From Cellulophaga algicola DSM 14237 (GTDB taxonomy: Bacteria; Bacteroidota; Bacteroidia; Flavobacteriales; Flavobacteriaceae): 64,000 nt of DNA. Where the stretch lies: the NCBI RefSeq assembly GCF_000186265.1, contig NC_014934.1:1798001-1862000 (forward strand). Direction: 5' to 3'. Of the stretch, positions 37,744 through 46,439 are shown one piece after another (the stretch's first letter is position 1; every line of letters begins with the position of its first letter). A program made the position numbers and the translations under genes. The notes under the pieces are model-generated. The model worked only from the letters and a program-made list of their open reading frames with translations. It had not been told where the DNA came from and ran no database searches.

Positions 37744-39795
37744 ATGAAAAAATTTATTATATCATTTGCACTACTATTTTATTGTGGACTGCATGCGCAG
37801 AAAAGTGATAATACTTCAACTACTCTAGCACAGAATAACCATGTGCCTATAGAAGAAGTTACTGTTGAAATGCTTAATTCTATAAGGGATGAAAAAATTA
37901 AGAAGGAAACTCCAAACAACAGTAAATTAGTACAGAAAGCAGATAATTTTTTCAATAAAATGTGGTATGCAGAGGCTGCTGAAATTTATGAAATAATATT
38001 ATCAGATGAAAGTAATTACTCTTTTGATCTTTTAAAAAAAGCAGGTGATGCCTATTATTACAATACCAACATGGAAAAGGCCTACAAATGGTATGACATT
38101 TTGTATAATGATTATAAAAGTAGCATGACTGCTGACAATTATTTTAGATATGCACATGCTTTAAAAGGGAATGGAAGATATAGTAAAGCAAAACGTTTAA
38201 TGCGTTTATATAATAAAATTGAAGGAAAAGAAGAAAACATTGCTGGCTCAGATAATTCTGCAGTTTTTGATAAAATTGTAAATGCAAAAGATCGGTTTGA
38301 AATTAAAAATGTTACAATAAACTCTAAATATTCTGACTTTTCTCCTATGTTTTATGATCAAGATAAAGTGGTATTTGCTTCATCTTTGGATTCATCTGTT
38401 TTTGTAACTAGGAAATACAAATGGAATGATCAGCCTTTTTTAGACCTTTATGTTTCTAAGATTAACGAAGAATCTGCGGATCTAAAAAATGCGATTAAAT
38501 TTTCAAAAAAGATCAACTCTAAATATCACGAGGCTTCTGTTACTTTCTCGCCAGATAATGAGACCATGTATTTTACAAGAAATAACTATGGGAAAAAATT
38601 AAAGCGTGATAAGAATGGTGTAAATCATTTAAAAATATATAAATCTGTTAAAATTGGTGCTGATTGGACGGAACCAAAAGAATTGCCTTTTAATAGTGAT
38701 AGTTATTCTACGGGCCATCCAGCCTTAAGTCCTGATGGCAAGTTATTGTATTTTGTGTCTGATATGCCTGGTAGTATGGGTGCTTCAGATATTTTTGTTG
38801 TAGATGTTTTAGAAGATGGTGCATATTCTACCCCTAGAAATTTAGGTCCAGAAATTAATACGGAAAAAAGAGAAATGTTCCCATTTATCACCGATAAGAA
38901 ATTATATTTCTCTTCAGACGGACATGTAGGTCTTGGTGGTTTAGATGTTTTTGAAGCTACTTTTGATGTAGATGGCTTTCAAGAGGTTAAAAATGTTGGG
39001 AAACCCGTAAATAGTAATAAGGATGATTTTTCTTATATCGTAAGTGAAAAAAGTCAGAAGGGTTATTTTGCATCAAACCGTGCTGGTGGTAAAGGTGATG
39101 ATGATATTTATTCTTTTGAGCGTTTAACAGTTGAAGAGGTTAATAATACTGCAATTGCGGGTGTTGTTACAGAGTTGGTAACAGGAGATGTAATGCCCAA
39201 AGCTCTGGTAGTATTGTTGGATGAGAATAACATCAAGCTAAAAGAAATAGAATCTGCTGATGATGGTAGTTTTGTATTTGAGGATTTAGAAGGCGATAAG
39301 AAATATACGATCAAGACCAACAGAAAAGAATATTTTGAAGAGCTTAAAGAGGTTATGACGACACTTAATGATACAGAGATCGTAGAGGTGTCCTTGAAAA
39401 AATTAAAGGAGCTTATTGTTGTAGAAGATGGGATAAGAAAACTTAAAACAGATATGATTTATTTCAATTTTGATAAGTCCTTTATTCGGGAGGATGCATC
39501 AAAAGAATTGAATAAATTAGTAGAAGTAATGTCAGAATACCCAGAAATGGTTATAAAAATTGAATCTCATACGGATAGTAGAGGGGCAAGTGATTATAAT
39601 AGGTATTTATCTGATAAGCGAGCTAAATCTTCTAGAGATTATATAATATCGCAAGGTATTGATGCAGATCGCATAGAGAGTGCAATTGGGTACGGTGAGG
39701 ATAGATTATTAAATGATTGTGATGGTAGTGTTAAATGTACACGTGAGAAGCATGAGTTAAACAGACGTTCAGAATTTATAATAGTAAAAATGTAA
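37744..39795 (+). CDS. OmpA-family protein with TPR and PD40 repeats (PorE-like)
   Basis: A 683-residue periplasmic/outer-membrane protein. Signal peptide (residues 1-18, ending GLHAQ); TPR-like helices (~60-150); PD40/WD40-like beta-propeller blades (FSPDNETMYFTRNN, LSPDGKLLYFVSD, YFSSDGHVGLGGLDVFEA, GYFASNRAGG); a carboxypeptidase-regulatory beta-sandwich (~465-540); and an OmpA C-terminal peptidoglycan-binding domain (YFNFDKSFI, ESHTDSRGASDYN, LNRRSEFIIV). It probably ties the SprF/adhesin assembly to peptidoglycan. The gene is intact. Its last ~220 bp plus terminator are also present as a broken copy at 41760, and an insertion sequence begins 43 bp after its stop codon. Confidence 0.9.
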   Translation: MKKFIISFALLFYCGLHAQKSDNTSTTLAQNNHVPIEEVTVEMLNSIRDEKIKKETPNNSKLVQKADNFFNKMWYAEAAEIYEIILSDESNYSFDLLKKAGDAYYYNTNMEKAYKWYDILYNDYKSSMTADNYFRYAHALKGNGRYSKAKRLMRLYNKIEGKEENIAGSDNSAVFDKIVNAKDRFEIKNVTINSKYSDFSPMFYDQDKVVFASSLDSSVFVTRKYKWNDQPFLDLYVSKINEESADLKNAIKFSKKINSKYHEASVTFSPDNETMYFTRNNYGKKLKRDKNGVNHLKIYKSVKIGADWTEPKELPFNSDSYSTGHPALSPDGKLLYFVSDMPGSMGASDIFVVDVLEDGAYSTPRNLGPEINTEKREMFPFITDKKLYFSSDGHVGLGGLDVFEATFDVDGFQEVKNVGKPVNSNKDDFSYIVSEKSQKGYFASNRAGGKGDDDIYSFERLTVEEVNNTAIAGVVTELVTGDVMPKALVVLLDENNIKLKEIESADDGSFVFEDLEGDKKYTIKTNRKEYFEELKEVMTTLNDTEIVEVSLKKLKELIVVEDGIRKLKTDMIYFNFDKSFIREDASKELNKLVEVMSEYPEMVIKIESHTDSRGASDYNRYLSDKRAKSSRDYIISQGIDADRIESAIGYGEDRLLNDCDGSVKCTREKHELNRRSEFIIVKM

Positions 39796-39892
39796 TAGAA
39801 TTTAAAATTAAGGCATAAAAAAACCCAAGCAACAATGGAGGCTACTGAAAAAGTCCTTTAGCCTAGGTTGGGCTAAAAAAACATATCATGCG

Positions 39893-39922
39893 AGGAGTAA
39901 AAGCTATTGTGTTTTTACTCCT
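39893..39922 (+). terminator. Hairpin inside the IS left end
   Basis: AGGAGTAAAA / TTTTACTCCT, a 10-bp stem with a 10-nt loop, followed by a T-run. A smaller hairpin TTTAGCC / GGCTAAA (39857-39877) precedes it. They lie between the left terminal repeat and the transposase start, so they would stop read-through from the ompA-like operon. Confidence 0.7.
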
Positions 39923-39962
39923 TTTTTCGTATTTTTATTAGCTGATTATCAGTTATTTAAAT

Positions 39963-41414
39963 ATGTTATTACAGCAACAAAAAATTCAATTGAGTGCGTA
40001 TTCCGATCTATATGACTTAATAGTTCCTAAGGACAATCTCCTAAGAAAAATCAATGAATTAATTGATTTTTCTTTTATTTACGATGAACTGGCAAGTAAA
40101 TATTGTTCGAACAATGGACGTAATGCAGAGAGTCCGGTTCGTATGTTCAAGTATTTATTATTGAAAACAATCTATACTGTTTCGGACGTTGATGTTGTTG
40201 ATCGTTCCAGATTTGATATGTCTTTTAAATACTTCCTTGAAATGACTCCCAAAGAAGATGTGATCAACCCTAGTTCATTGACAAAATTCAGGAAGTTACG
40301 TTTAAAGGATACCGATCTATTGAATCTTTTGATAGGCAAAACAGTTGCTATTGCTATTGAAAAAGGAATTGTTCGTTCAAAATCGATTATCGTTGATGCT
40401 ACGCACACCTTATCAAAATCAAATCCATTTTCCGCTGTCCAAGTTTTAAAAGAACGCTCAAGAATACTTCGCAGGGCAATTTATGCCGTGGATCAAGATT
40501 GGAAAGAACGTATGCCCAAGAAAAATGAGGATGACGATCTACAAAATGAAATCACGTATTGTAAAGAACTTGAAAAAGTAATCGGGTCCGACCCAACATT
40601 GGGTCTAATACCTGCGGTCAAGGAGAAACTGAACCTATTAAAGGAAACGGTCGCGGATACTCAAGACAATTATATTGTTTCAACAGATAAAGATGCTAGG
40701 ACGGGACACAAATCGGCCGATAGTTCCTTCTTTGGTTACAAGACCCATATTGCAATGACCGAGGAACGTATAATTACGGCAGCGGTCGTTACTTCGGGAG
40801 AAAAAGGAGATGGCCCAGAATTACCCGAACTCTTAAAAATCAGTCAAGAAAATGGAATTAAGGTAGATACCATTATTGGTGATGGAGCTTACTCAGGAAA
40901 AGAAAACCTTAAATTAACTTCACTACAGGGTATAAAAGTAGTAGCCAAGTTAAATCCTTCGATTACACAGGGGTTTAGAAAAGACCAGGACAAGTTTGAT
41001 TATAATAAGGACGCTGATATGTTTGTGTGCCCAGCGGGTCATATGGCGATACGAAAAGCAAAACAAGGAAGAAAAAATGTTGGTGAAAACCAAGTACTCA
41101 CCTTTTATTTTGATGTTGAAAAATGTAAGACCTGTCCTTTAAAAGACGGATGTTATAAACCCGGGGCAAAAACCAAAAGCTATTCGGTCTCCATAAAGTC
41201 AAATCTTCACCAAGAACAAATAATCTTTCAAGAAACCGATTATTACAAAGACAAAGCAAAACATAGATATAAAATAGAAGCTAAGAACGGTGAACTAAAA
41301 AATGTACATGGATATGGACGGGCTACTGCATATGGTATTGAGAAGATGCAAATGCAAGGTGCAATCGCAATATTTACCGTAAACTTGAAAAGAATACTCA
41401 AATTAGGAATGTAA
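39963..41414 (+). CDS. IS1182-family transposase
   Basis: A 483-residue DDE transposase. The N-terminal DUF772-like region (residues ~45-125, PVRMFKYLLLKTIY and FLEMTPKED) precedes an RNase-H-like catalytic domain with the likely triad D145 (IIVDATHT), D307 (IIGDGAYSG) and E439 (KIEAKNGELKN). Between the last two lies the cysteine cluster CPAGH...CKTCPLKDGC typical of this family. The frame is open from end to end and all catalytic residues are present, so the copy may be active. The ATG at 39963 lies 38 bp beyond the left-end hairpin; I found no TAnnTTTG promoter for it. Confidence 0.92.
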   Translation: MLLQQQKIQLSAYSDLYDLIVPKDNLLRKINELIDFSFIYDELASKYCSNNGRNAESPVRMFKYLLLKTIYTVSDVDVVDRSRFDMSFKYFLEMTPKEDVINPSSLTKFRKLRLKDTDLLNLLIGKTVAIAIEKGIVRSKSIIVDATHTLSKSNPFSAVQVLKERSRILRRAIYAVDQDWKERMPKKNEDDDLQNEITYCKELEKVIGSDPTLGLIPAVKEKLNLLKETVADTQDNYIVSTDKDARTGHKSADSSFFGYKTHIAMTEERIITAAVVTSGEKGDGPELPELLKISQENGIKVDTIIGDGAYSGKENLKLTSLQGIKVVAKLNPSITQGFRKDQDKFDYNKDADMFVCPAGHMAIRKAKQGRKNVGENQVLTFYFDVEKCKTCPLKDGCYKPGAKTKSYSVSIKSNLHQEQIIFQETDYYKDKAKHRYKIEAKNGELKNVHGYGRATAYGIEKMQMQGAIAIFTVNLKRILKLGM

Positions 41415-41510
41415 ACAAGAAAATCGAAAAAAAAAGACATAATACAAGACTGTACATGATAAAGTTGTAAAAACAGTCCAAAGCCCCAGTAATGAAAATG
41501 TAAATAAAAA

Positions 41511-41547
41511 AAGCGATCAAACAGAAACAAATTTTGTTTGATCGCTT
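41511..41547. terminator. Strong bidirectional hairpin at the IS right end
   Basis: AAGCGATCAAACA / TGTTTGATCGCTT is a perfect 13-bp stem with an 11-nt loop, with A- and T-runs on both sides. It ends 27 bp before the right terminal repeat and can insulate the transposase from transcription in either direction. Confidence 0.88.
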
Positions 41548-41633
41548 TTTTTTATCCATTACTAAAAAAAAGAAACTTTTTCAGTAGCCTCGCAACAATG
41601 CTTGGGTTTTTTTGTATGGGTAAAAAAAGCTTT

Positions 41634-41752
41634 TTAGATGTTTGCTTTTAATAATTCTCTGTTCATACGAGCAAAGTTTTCTAAAGAAATTCCTTTAGGA
41701 CACTCAACCTCGCAGGCTCCAGTATTTGTACAGTTTCCAAAACCTTCTAAGT
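41634..41752 (-). pseudogene. Duplicated 3' fragment of sdhB
   Basis: The last 39 codons and the stop of sdhB are repeated here, 422 bp to the left of the real gene end. Only one base differs (it would change Ile to Phe in [10 protein letters not shown]). There is no start and the similarity stops abruptly at 41752, so it is a remnant of duplication, not a gene. Confidence 0.93.
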
Positions 41753-41759
41753 TTATTTA

Positions 41760-41980
41760 GATAGTAGAGGGGCAAGTGATTATAACAGGTATTTATCTGA
41801 TAAGCGAGCTAAATCTTCTAGAGATTATATAATATCGCAAGGTATTGATGCAGATCGTATAGAGCGTGCAATTGGGTATGGTGAGGATAGATTATTAAAT
41901 GATTGCGATGGTAACGTTAAATGTCCCGGGAGAAGCATGAATTAAACAGACGTTCAGAATTTATAATAGTAAAAATGTAA
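41760..41980 (+). pseudogene. Duplicated 3' fragment of the OmpA-like gene
   Basis: This matches 39574-39795, the end of the OmpA domain (from DSRGASDYN onward), with about ten substitutions and a one-base deletion near 41932 that shifts the frame after VKCP. Seven filler bases (41753-41759) separate it from the sdhB fragment. Most codon differences before the deletion are silent. The rest of the gene is absent. Confidence 0.93.
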
Positions 41981-42008
41981 TAGAATTTAAAATTAAGGCA
42001 TAAAAAAA

Positions 42009-42028
42009 CCCAAGCAACAATGCTTGGG
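42009..42028. terminator. Intact bidirectional terminator between ompA remnant and sdhB
   Basis: CCCAAGCA-ACAA-TGCTTGGG with A- and T-runs of seven on either side. The second copy of this hairpin, 39825-39837 plus 41601 onward, is the one interrupted by the insertion sequence. Confidence 0.92.
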
Positions 42029-42055
42029 TTTTTTTGTATGGGTAAAAAAAGCTTT

Positions 42056-42796
42056 TTAGATGTTTGCTTTTAATAATTCTCTGTTCATACGAGCAATGTT
42101 TTCTAAAGAAATTCCTTTAGGACACTCAACCTCGCAGGCTCCAGTATTTGTACAGTTTCCAAAACCTTCTAAGTCCATTTGTGCAACCATGTTTTTAACA
42201 CGATCCGTAGCTTCTACTTGACCTTGTGGTAATAGTGCATATTGAGATACTTTTGCGCCAACAAAAAGCATTGCAGAAGCATTTTTACAACTTGCTACAC
42301 AGGCACCACAACCAATACAGGTAGCAGCATCCATCGCTTCATCTGCTGCGTGCTTAGAAATTAGTGTTGCGTTTGCATCTTGCGTATTTCCTGAAGTATT
42401 TACAGAAATGTATCCACCAGCATGCTGGATACGGTCAAAAGAACTTCTGTCAACTATTAAATCTTTTAATACAGGAAAAGCTTTTGCTCTAAATGGCTCA
42501 ATTGTTATTGTATCACCATCTTTAAACATACGCATATGTAATTGGCAAGTGGTAACACCTCTATCTGGTCCGTGAGCTTCGCCATTAATAAACATAGAAC
42601 ACATTCCACAGATACCTTCACGACAATCATGATCAAAAGCAACAGGCTCTTCACCTTTATTGATTAGTTGTTCGTTTAAAACATCCATCATTTCTAAGAA
42701 AGACATGTGTTCAGATATCTCTGTCACTTTGTAATCGACCATTTTGCCCTTTGCTTGAGCATTTTTTTGTCTCCAAATTTTTAATGTCAGATTCAT
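42056..42796 (-). CDS. sdhB: Succinate dehydrogenase/fumarate reductase iron-sulfur subunit
   Basis: A 246-residue electron-transfer subunit of complex II on the cytoplasmic side of the membrane. The [2Fe-2S] site is C58-x4-C63-x2-C66-x17-C84. The other clusters are bound by [11 protein letters not shown] (C160, C163, C166, C170) and by C215, C221 and C225 in [14 protein letters not shown]. All ligands are present. It closes the operon sdhC-sdhA-sdhB, 64 bp after sdhA, and ends at the bidirectional hairpin. Confidence 0.96.
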   Translation of the reverse strand: MNLTLKIWRQKNAQAKGKMVDYKVTEISEHMSFLEMMDVLNEQLINKGEEPVAFDHDCREGICGMCSMFINGEAHGPDRGVTTCQLHMRMFKDGDTITIEPFRAKAFPVLKDLIVDRSSFDRIQHAGGYISVNTSGNTQDANATLISKHAADEAMDAATCIGCGACVASCKNASAMLFVGAKVSQYALLPQGQVEATDRVKNMVAQMDLEGFGNCTNTGACEVECPKGISLENIARMNRELLKANI

Positions 42797-42860
42797 ATTT
42801 TAAGTATTGAGTAATGAGTATTATAACATGATGTAAATCACATGTAATAGCTCAATACTA

Positions 42861-44876
42861 TTATTTATAACTTCTTTGTTTTAATTCTATCTCTTTAAAC
42901 TCTAACTGTTCTTTATGTAAAACAGCATCAGATGGTTCGCCTTTAAATTCCCAAGCAGAAACAAATGCAAAATCTTTGTCATTACGTTTCGCTTCTCCTT
43001 GTTGCTCGCCATCAAGTTCAACAGACTCTTCTCTAAAGTGTCCGCCACAAGATTCTTCTCGTTCAAGTGCATCTTTTGCAAATAACTCTCCTAATTCTAA
43101 GAAATCAGCCACACGACCTGCTTTTTCAAGTTCAGCATTTAATTCGTTAGATGTTCCTGGAACACTTACATTTTTGTAGAAATCTTCGCGCAACGCTTTA
43201 ATTTCAACCATTGCCTCTTTTAAACCTTCTGCATTACGAGACATTCCACATTTATCCCACATAATTTTACCTAATTTCTTATGGTAATAATCAACTGAAT
43301 GCTCTCCTTTATTATTGATAAAGAAATCAATTTTATCCGTTACTGATTTTTCAGCCTCATCAAATTCAGGAGTATTAGTTGGAATTTTTCCTGTTCTAAT
43401 TTCATGAGAAAGATAATCACCAATCGTATAAGGCAGTACAAAATAACCATCGGCTAAACCTTGCATTAAAGCAGAAGCTCCAAGTCTGTTTGCACCATGA
43501 TCAGAAAAGTTAGCTTCACCAATACAGTATAAACCTTCAACAGTAGTCATTAAATTGTAATCTACCCAAACACCACCCATAGTATAGTGAACCGCAGGGT
43601 AAATCATCATTGGTGTTTTGTACGGATCTTGATCTACGATTTTTTCGTACATCTGGAAAAGATTTCCGTATTTTTCTTTAACAATAGCAGCGCCTAAATC
43701 ATATAATTTGTCTGCAGAAGCATTTTCAATATTATGAATTTTTGCTTGTTCAATACCATAACGTTGTATCGCAGTTGCAAAATCTAAATAAACAGCTTCG
43801 CCAGTTGCATTTACTCCGTAACCAGCATCACAACGTTCTTTAGCGGCTCTTGACGCCACATCACGTGGTACCAAGTTACCAAACGCAGGATAACGACGTT
43901 CTAAGTAATAATCTCTTTGGTCTTCAGATAAATCTGTAGGTTTTTTGCTACCGTCACGGATTGCTTTTACATCTTCTAAACTCTTAGGAACCCAAATACG
44001 GCCATCATTACGCAATGACTCGGACATTAAGGTTAATTTAGATTGATAATCTCCAGAACGTGGAATACACGTTGGGTGAATTTGAGTATAGCAAGGATTC
44101 GCAAAAAAGGCTCCTTTTTTATGTATTTTCCAAGCTGCAGTAGCATTAGATCCCATTGCATTTGTAGATAAGAAATATACATTTCCGTATCCGCCAGAAG
44201 CAATAACAACCGCATGTGCAGAGTGGCGTTCTATTTTTCCTGTAACTAAATCGCGAGCAATAATACCTCTCGCTTTACCATTAACCTTTACAACATCTAA
44301 CATTTCATGACGGTTGAACGGGGTAATTTTACCACGAGCAATTTGTCTGTTCATTGCAGAATAGGCACCTAATAATAATTGTTGCCCTGTTTGTCCTTTT
44401 GCATAAAAAGTACGAGAAACCAAAACACCACCGAAAGAACGGTTGTCTAATTGTCCGCCATAATCACGTGCAAACGGCACCCCTTGTGCAACACATTGGT
44501 CAATAATATTTGCAGATACTTCTGCTAATCTGTAAACGTTAGCTTCACGAGATCGGTAATCACCACCTTTTACCGTATCGTAAAACAAGCGGTAGGTAGA
44601 ATCACCATCACCTTGATAATTTTTTGCTGCATTAATACCTCCTTGAGCGGCAATTGAGTGCGCTCTACGTGGAGAATCTTGATAACAAAATGTTTTAACG
44701 TTATAGCCAAGCTCTGCTAAAGTAGCAGCGGCAGAACCACCAGCTAAACCTGTACCAACAACAATAACATCAATATTACGTTTGTTTGCAGGGTTAACTA
44801 AATCGATATGATTTTTATAATCGATCCATTTATCCTTTAATGAACCTTTTGGTACTTTTGAGTCTAATACAGACAT
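42861..44876 (-). CDS. sdhA: Succinate dehydrogenase/fumarate reductase flavoprotein subunit
   Basis: A 671-residue catalytic subunit that interconverts succinate and fumarate. [17 protein letters not shown] is the FAD-binding start. [12 protein letters not shown] holds H73, the site of covalent FAD attachment. [10 protein letters not shown] and the [17 protein letters not shown] loop with its catalytic Arg follow. The length and the neighbouring single cytochrome b subunit match the Bacteroidota/epsilon-proteobacterial type of enzyme rather than the E. coli one. It starts 11 bp after sdhC. Confidence 0.96.
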   Translation of the reverse strand: MSVLDSKVPKGSLKDKWIDYKNHIDLVNPANKRNIDVIVVGTGLAGGSAAATLAELGYNVKTFCYQDSPRRAHSIAAQGGINAAKNYQGDGDSTYRLFYDTVKGGDYRSREANVYRLAEVSANIIDQCVAQGVPFARDYGGQLDNRSFGGVLVSRTFYAKGQTGQQLLLGAYSAMNRQIARGKITPFNRHEMLDVVKVNGKARGIIARDLVTGKIERHSAHAVVIASGGYGNVYFLSTNAMGSNATAAWKIHKKGAFFANPCYTQIHPTCIPRSGDYQSKLTLMSESLRNDGRIWVPKSLEDVKAIRDGSKKPTDLSEDQRDYYLERRYPAFGNLVPRDVASRAAKERCDAGYGVNATGEAVYLDFATAIQRYGIEQAKIHNIENASADKLYDLGAAIVKEKYGNLFQMYEKIVDQDPYKTPMMIYPAVHYTMGGVWVDYNLMTTVEGLYCIGEANFSDHGANRLGASALMQGLADGYFVLPYTIGDYLSHEIRTGKIPTNTPEFDEAEKSVTDKIDFFINNKGEHSVDYYHKKLGKIMWDKCGMSRNAEGLKEAMVEIKALREDFYKNVSVPGTSNELNAELEKAGRVADFLELGELFAKDALEREESCGGHFREESVELDGEQQGEAKRNDKDFAFVSAWEFKGEPSDAVLHKEQLEFKEIELKQRSYK

Positions 44877-44887
44877 AAGTAATAGTA

Positions 44888-45565
44888 TTAATGATTAAAA
44901 TGATGAAAAAGGGCGATTACTATGAATCCTAAAGGAATTACAATAGCGTACACTTTACCAAAAATTTGTAATTTCTCTTTTCTCATAGACGAAACACCTG
45001 CAGATTGAAATGCAGAACTGAAACCGTGCATAAGGTGGAGCGATAAAAATACAAATGCAATAACATAAGCGCCAACCCTTAAAGGATTTACAAATTTATG
45101 TGTTAGTTCTTCATAGTAACGGAAGCCTTCACCATCTGCTAATAATCCCGACATATCGCCTTGAATATATTTAGTACTAATTTCTGGTAGCCAGAAATCA
45201 ATAAAGTGAAGCACTAAAAAGGCTAAAATAGCCAATCCGCTATAAATCATGTTTCTACTCATCCAGCTAGAATTAGCTGCTCCATTGTTTTTAGCATATT
45301 TTGCTACTCTAGCATTCCTGTTTTTAATCTCTAAAATGAAACCCATAATAAAATGGTACATCACTCCAAAAATTAAAATTGGTTGCAATAAGTATTGTAC
45401 CGCCCAAAATGTGCCCATAAAATGCGATGCTTCATTGAAAGCATCTGGACTAAAAACCGATAAAATATTAATTGCAAAATGCTGAAGTAGAAAAAACATT
45501 AAAAAGAAAGCAGAAAGTGCCATGGCATACTTTCTACCAATCGAAGATTTGAAAAATCCGCTCAT
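44888..45565 (-). CDS. sdhC: Succinate dehydrogenase cytochrome b subunit
   Basis: A 225-residue membrane anchor with five hydrophobic segments, characteristic of the di-haem cytochrome b558 family. Histidines suited for haem binding occur within or near the helices: [28 protein letters not shown] and LHLMHGF. Electrons pass between the quinone pool and SdhB. It is the first gene of sdhCAB and has the best promoter in the window directly upstream. Confidence 0.93.
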   Translation of the reverse strand: MSGFFKSSIGRKYAMALSAFFLMFFLLQHFAINILSVFSPDAFNEASHFMGTFWAVQYLLQPILIFGVMYHFIMGFILEIKNRNARVAKYAKNNGAANSSWMSRNMIYSGLAILAFLVLHFIDFWLPEISTKYIQGDMSGLLADGEGFRYYEELTHKFVNPLRVGAYVIAFVFLSLHLMHGFSSAFQSAGVSSMRKEKLQIFGKVYAIVIPLGFIVIALFHHFNH

Positions 45566-45584
45566 TAGTTGTTAGTTTTTTTTA

Positions 45585-45616
45585 CAAATTTACAGTACTA
45601 ACAAGTTATTAACAAA
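45585..45616 (-). promoter_or_regulatory. Promoter of sdhCAB
   Basis: On the minus strand TTTG (45613-45616), a 20-nt spacer and TAAATTTG (45585-45592) form a complete Bacteroidota -33/-7 pair. It ends 19 bp before the sdhC start codon. Confidence 0.8.
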
Positions 45617-45900
45617 CTTTAGTAATAAATCCTACTCTTATTTAGAATCAAAATAAGTAATTGGTTGACCAGTATCGCTATTTGAAACTAAAAGCTACTA
45701 AAACGTTTGAAATTTACAGTTGCCAACACCTGATATCTTGAAAATACCTTCTGAAAAAACAAACCAACTGGTCTCTTCTTAACTCCATAAGTCACTTAAA
45801 ATAAAACAAAAAGAGTATTTAAGCTATGTATTTTGATTTTAAGCTATATGTTTCAAAAATTTATAGTATTGATACATTTTAGAAACAAACTACTTGGTCT
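45617..45900. other. Gene-free stretch between sdhC and the cupin remnant
   Basis: No coding region is evident. The only structure seen is an imperfect 23-nt direct repeat starting AACAAAC (45758-45780 and 45884-45906, five mismatches), the second copy overlapping the tail of the cupin remnant. Confidence 0.4.
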
Positions 45901-46020
45901 TTACTTCCACAATTCATCTATTGCGATACCAAAGTAAGTCTAGGTCATATTTTCTTCTAATGGATTGTTTTGGGAGTGCAGTTCGACGAGTTCCTATGCT
46001 ATCACACTTGTACCCGCACA
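45901..46020 (-). pseudogene. Decayed C-terminal fragment of a cupin gene
   Basis: On the minus strand the frame reads VIA*ELVELHSQNNPLEENMT*TYFGIAIDELWK*. This aligns with the end of the intact cupin at 46440 (CITIEPGEIHAQSNPFDENVTWTYFGIATD). Two in-frame stops, one at the conserved Trp codon, and the lack of an N-terminal part show that it is dead. The last codons differ from the intact gene, so it looks like the end of a paralogue. Confidence 0.82.
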
Positions 46021-46042
46021 GTTACCATTTTATGTAAACCAA

Positions 46043-46429
46043 TCACTCCAAATCTTTTAACTGAATGGACAGTGCCTTGGTAGAAAGCTGTACTTCAATA
46101 AAAGATAAAATCAAAGAAAGCATCAAAGCTAAAAGGCTAATGCCAAAAACTAAATTTGCCCAAAAATCGAGTTGTACATAAATTAAAGACATGGTAATTA
46201 CTGCGAGTAAAAAGCTCAAAATAGCAGATGCCTGCATGTTTTTGATGATAGTTAAACGCTTGCTCAATTTTTTCACTTGCAAACTTACCGATGATGATCC
46301 AGTTTCTTGATATTTTTGATGCAACTGCCTAATTAAAGCTGCGATGGCTAAATAACGAGCATTATACGCCAACATAGTCAACGAAATTGCGGGGAAAAGT
46401 AAAGCTGGTATACCTAAAGTTAAATCCAT
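46043..46429 (-). CDS. DUF2721 family membrane protein
   Basis: A 128-residue protein with three membrane helices (residues ~5-23, 67-88 and 91-112) separated by a charged cytoplasmic stretch (LIRQLHQKYQETGS to VKKLSKRLTIIKNMQ), matching DUF2721. The family's function is unknown. It starts 10 bp after the cupin gene and is the last gene of a three-gene leftward operon with the BNR protein. Confidence 0.8.
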   Translation of the reverse strand: MDLTLGIPALLFPAISLTMLAYNARYLAIAALIRQLHQKYQETGSSSVSLQVKKLSKRLTIIKNMQASAILSFLLAVITMSLIYVQLDFWANLVFGISLLALMLSLILSFIEVQLSTKALSIQLKDLE

Positions 46430-46439
46430 AATCTATTAA

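Larger units (their letters stand above)
39838..41591. mobile_element. Complete IS1182-like insertion sequence, 1754 bp
   Basis: The element is bounded by perfect 17-bp terminal inverted repeats GAGGCTACTGAAAAAGT (39838-39854) and its complement (41575-41591). It is flanked by a 9-bp direct repeat GCAACAATG (39829-39837 and 41592-41600), the target duplication. The duplicated bases are the loop and part of the stem of the terminator hairpin that follows the OmpA-like gene; the uninterrupted version is seen at 42009-42028. One transposase gene, intact, fills the middle. Both ends carry terminator-like hairpins. Confidence 0.93.

Noticed and set aside
41243-41530. Antisense 95-codon frame at the end of the transposase
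   Set aside because: It is antisense to the catalytic region and runs into the right-end hairpin of the IS.
41592-42055. Second functional sdhB or ompA gene
   Set aside because: Only the 3' ends are present, without starts, and the ompA copy carries a frameshift.
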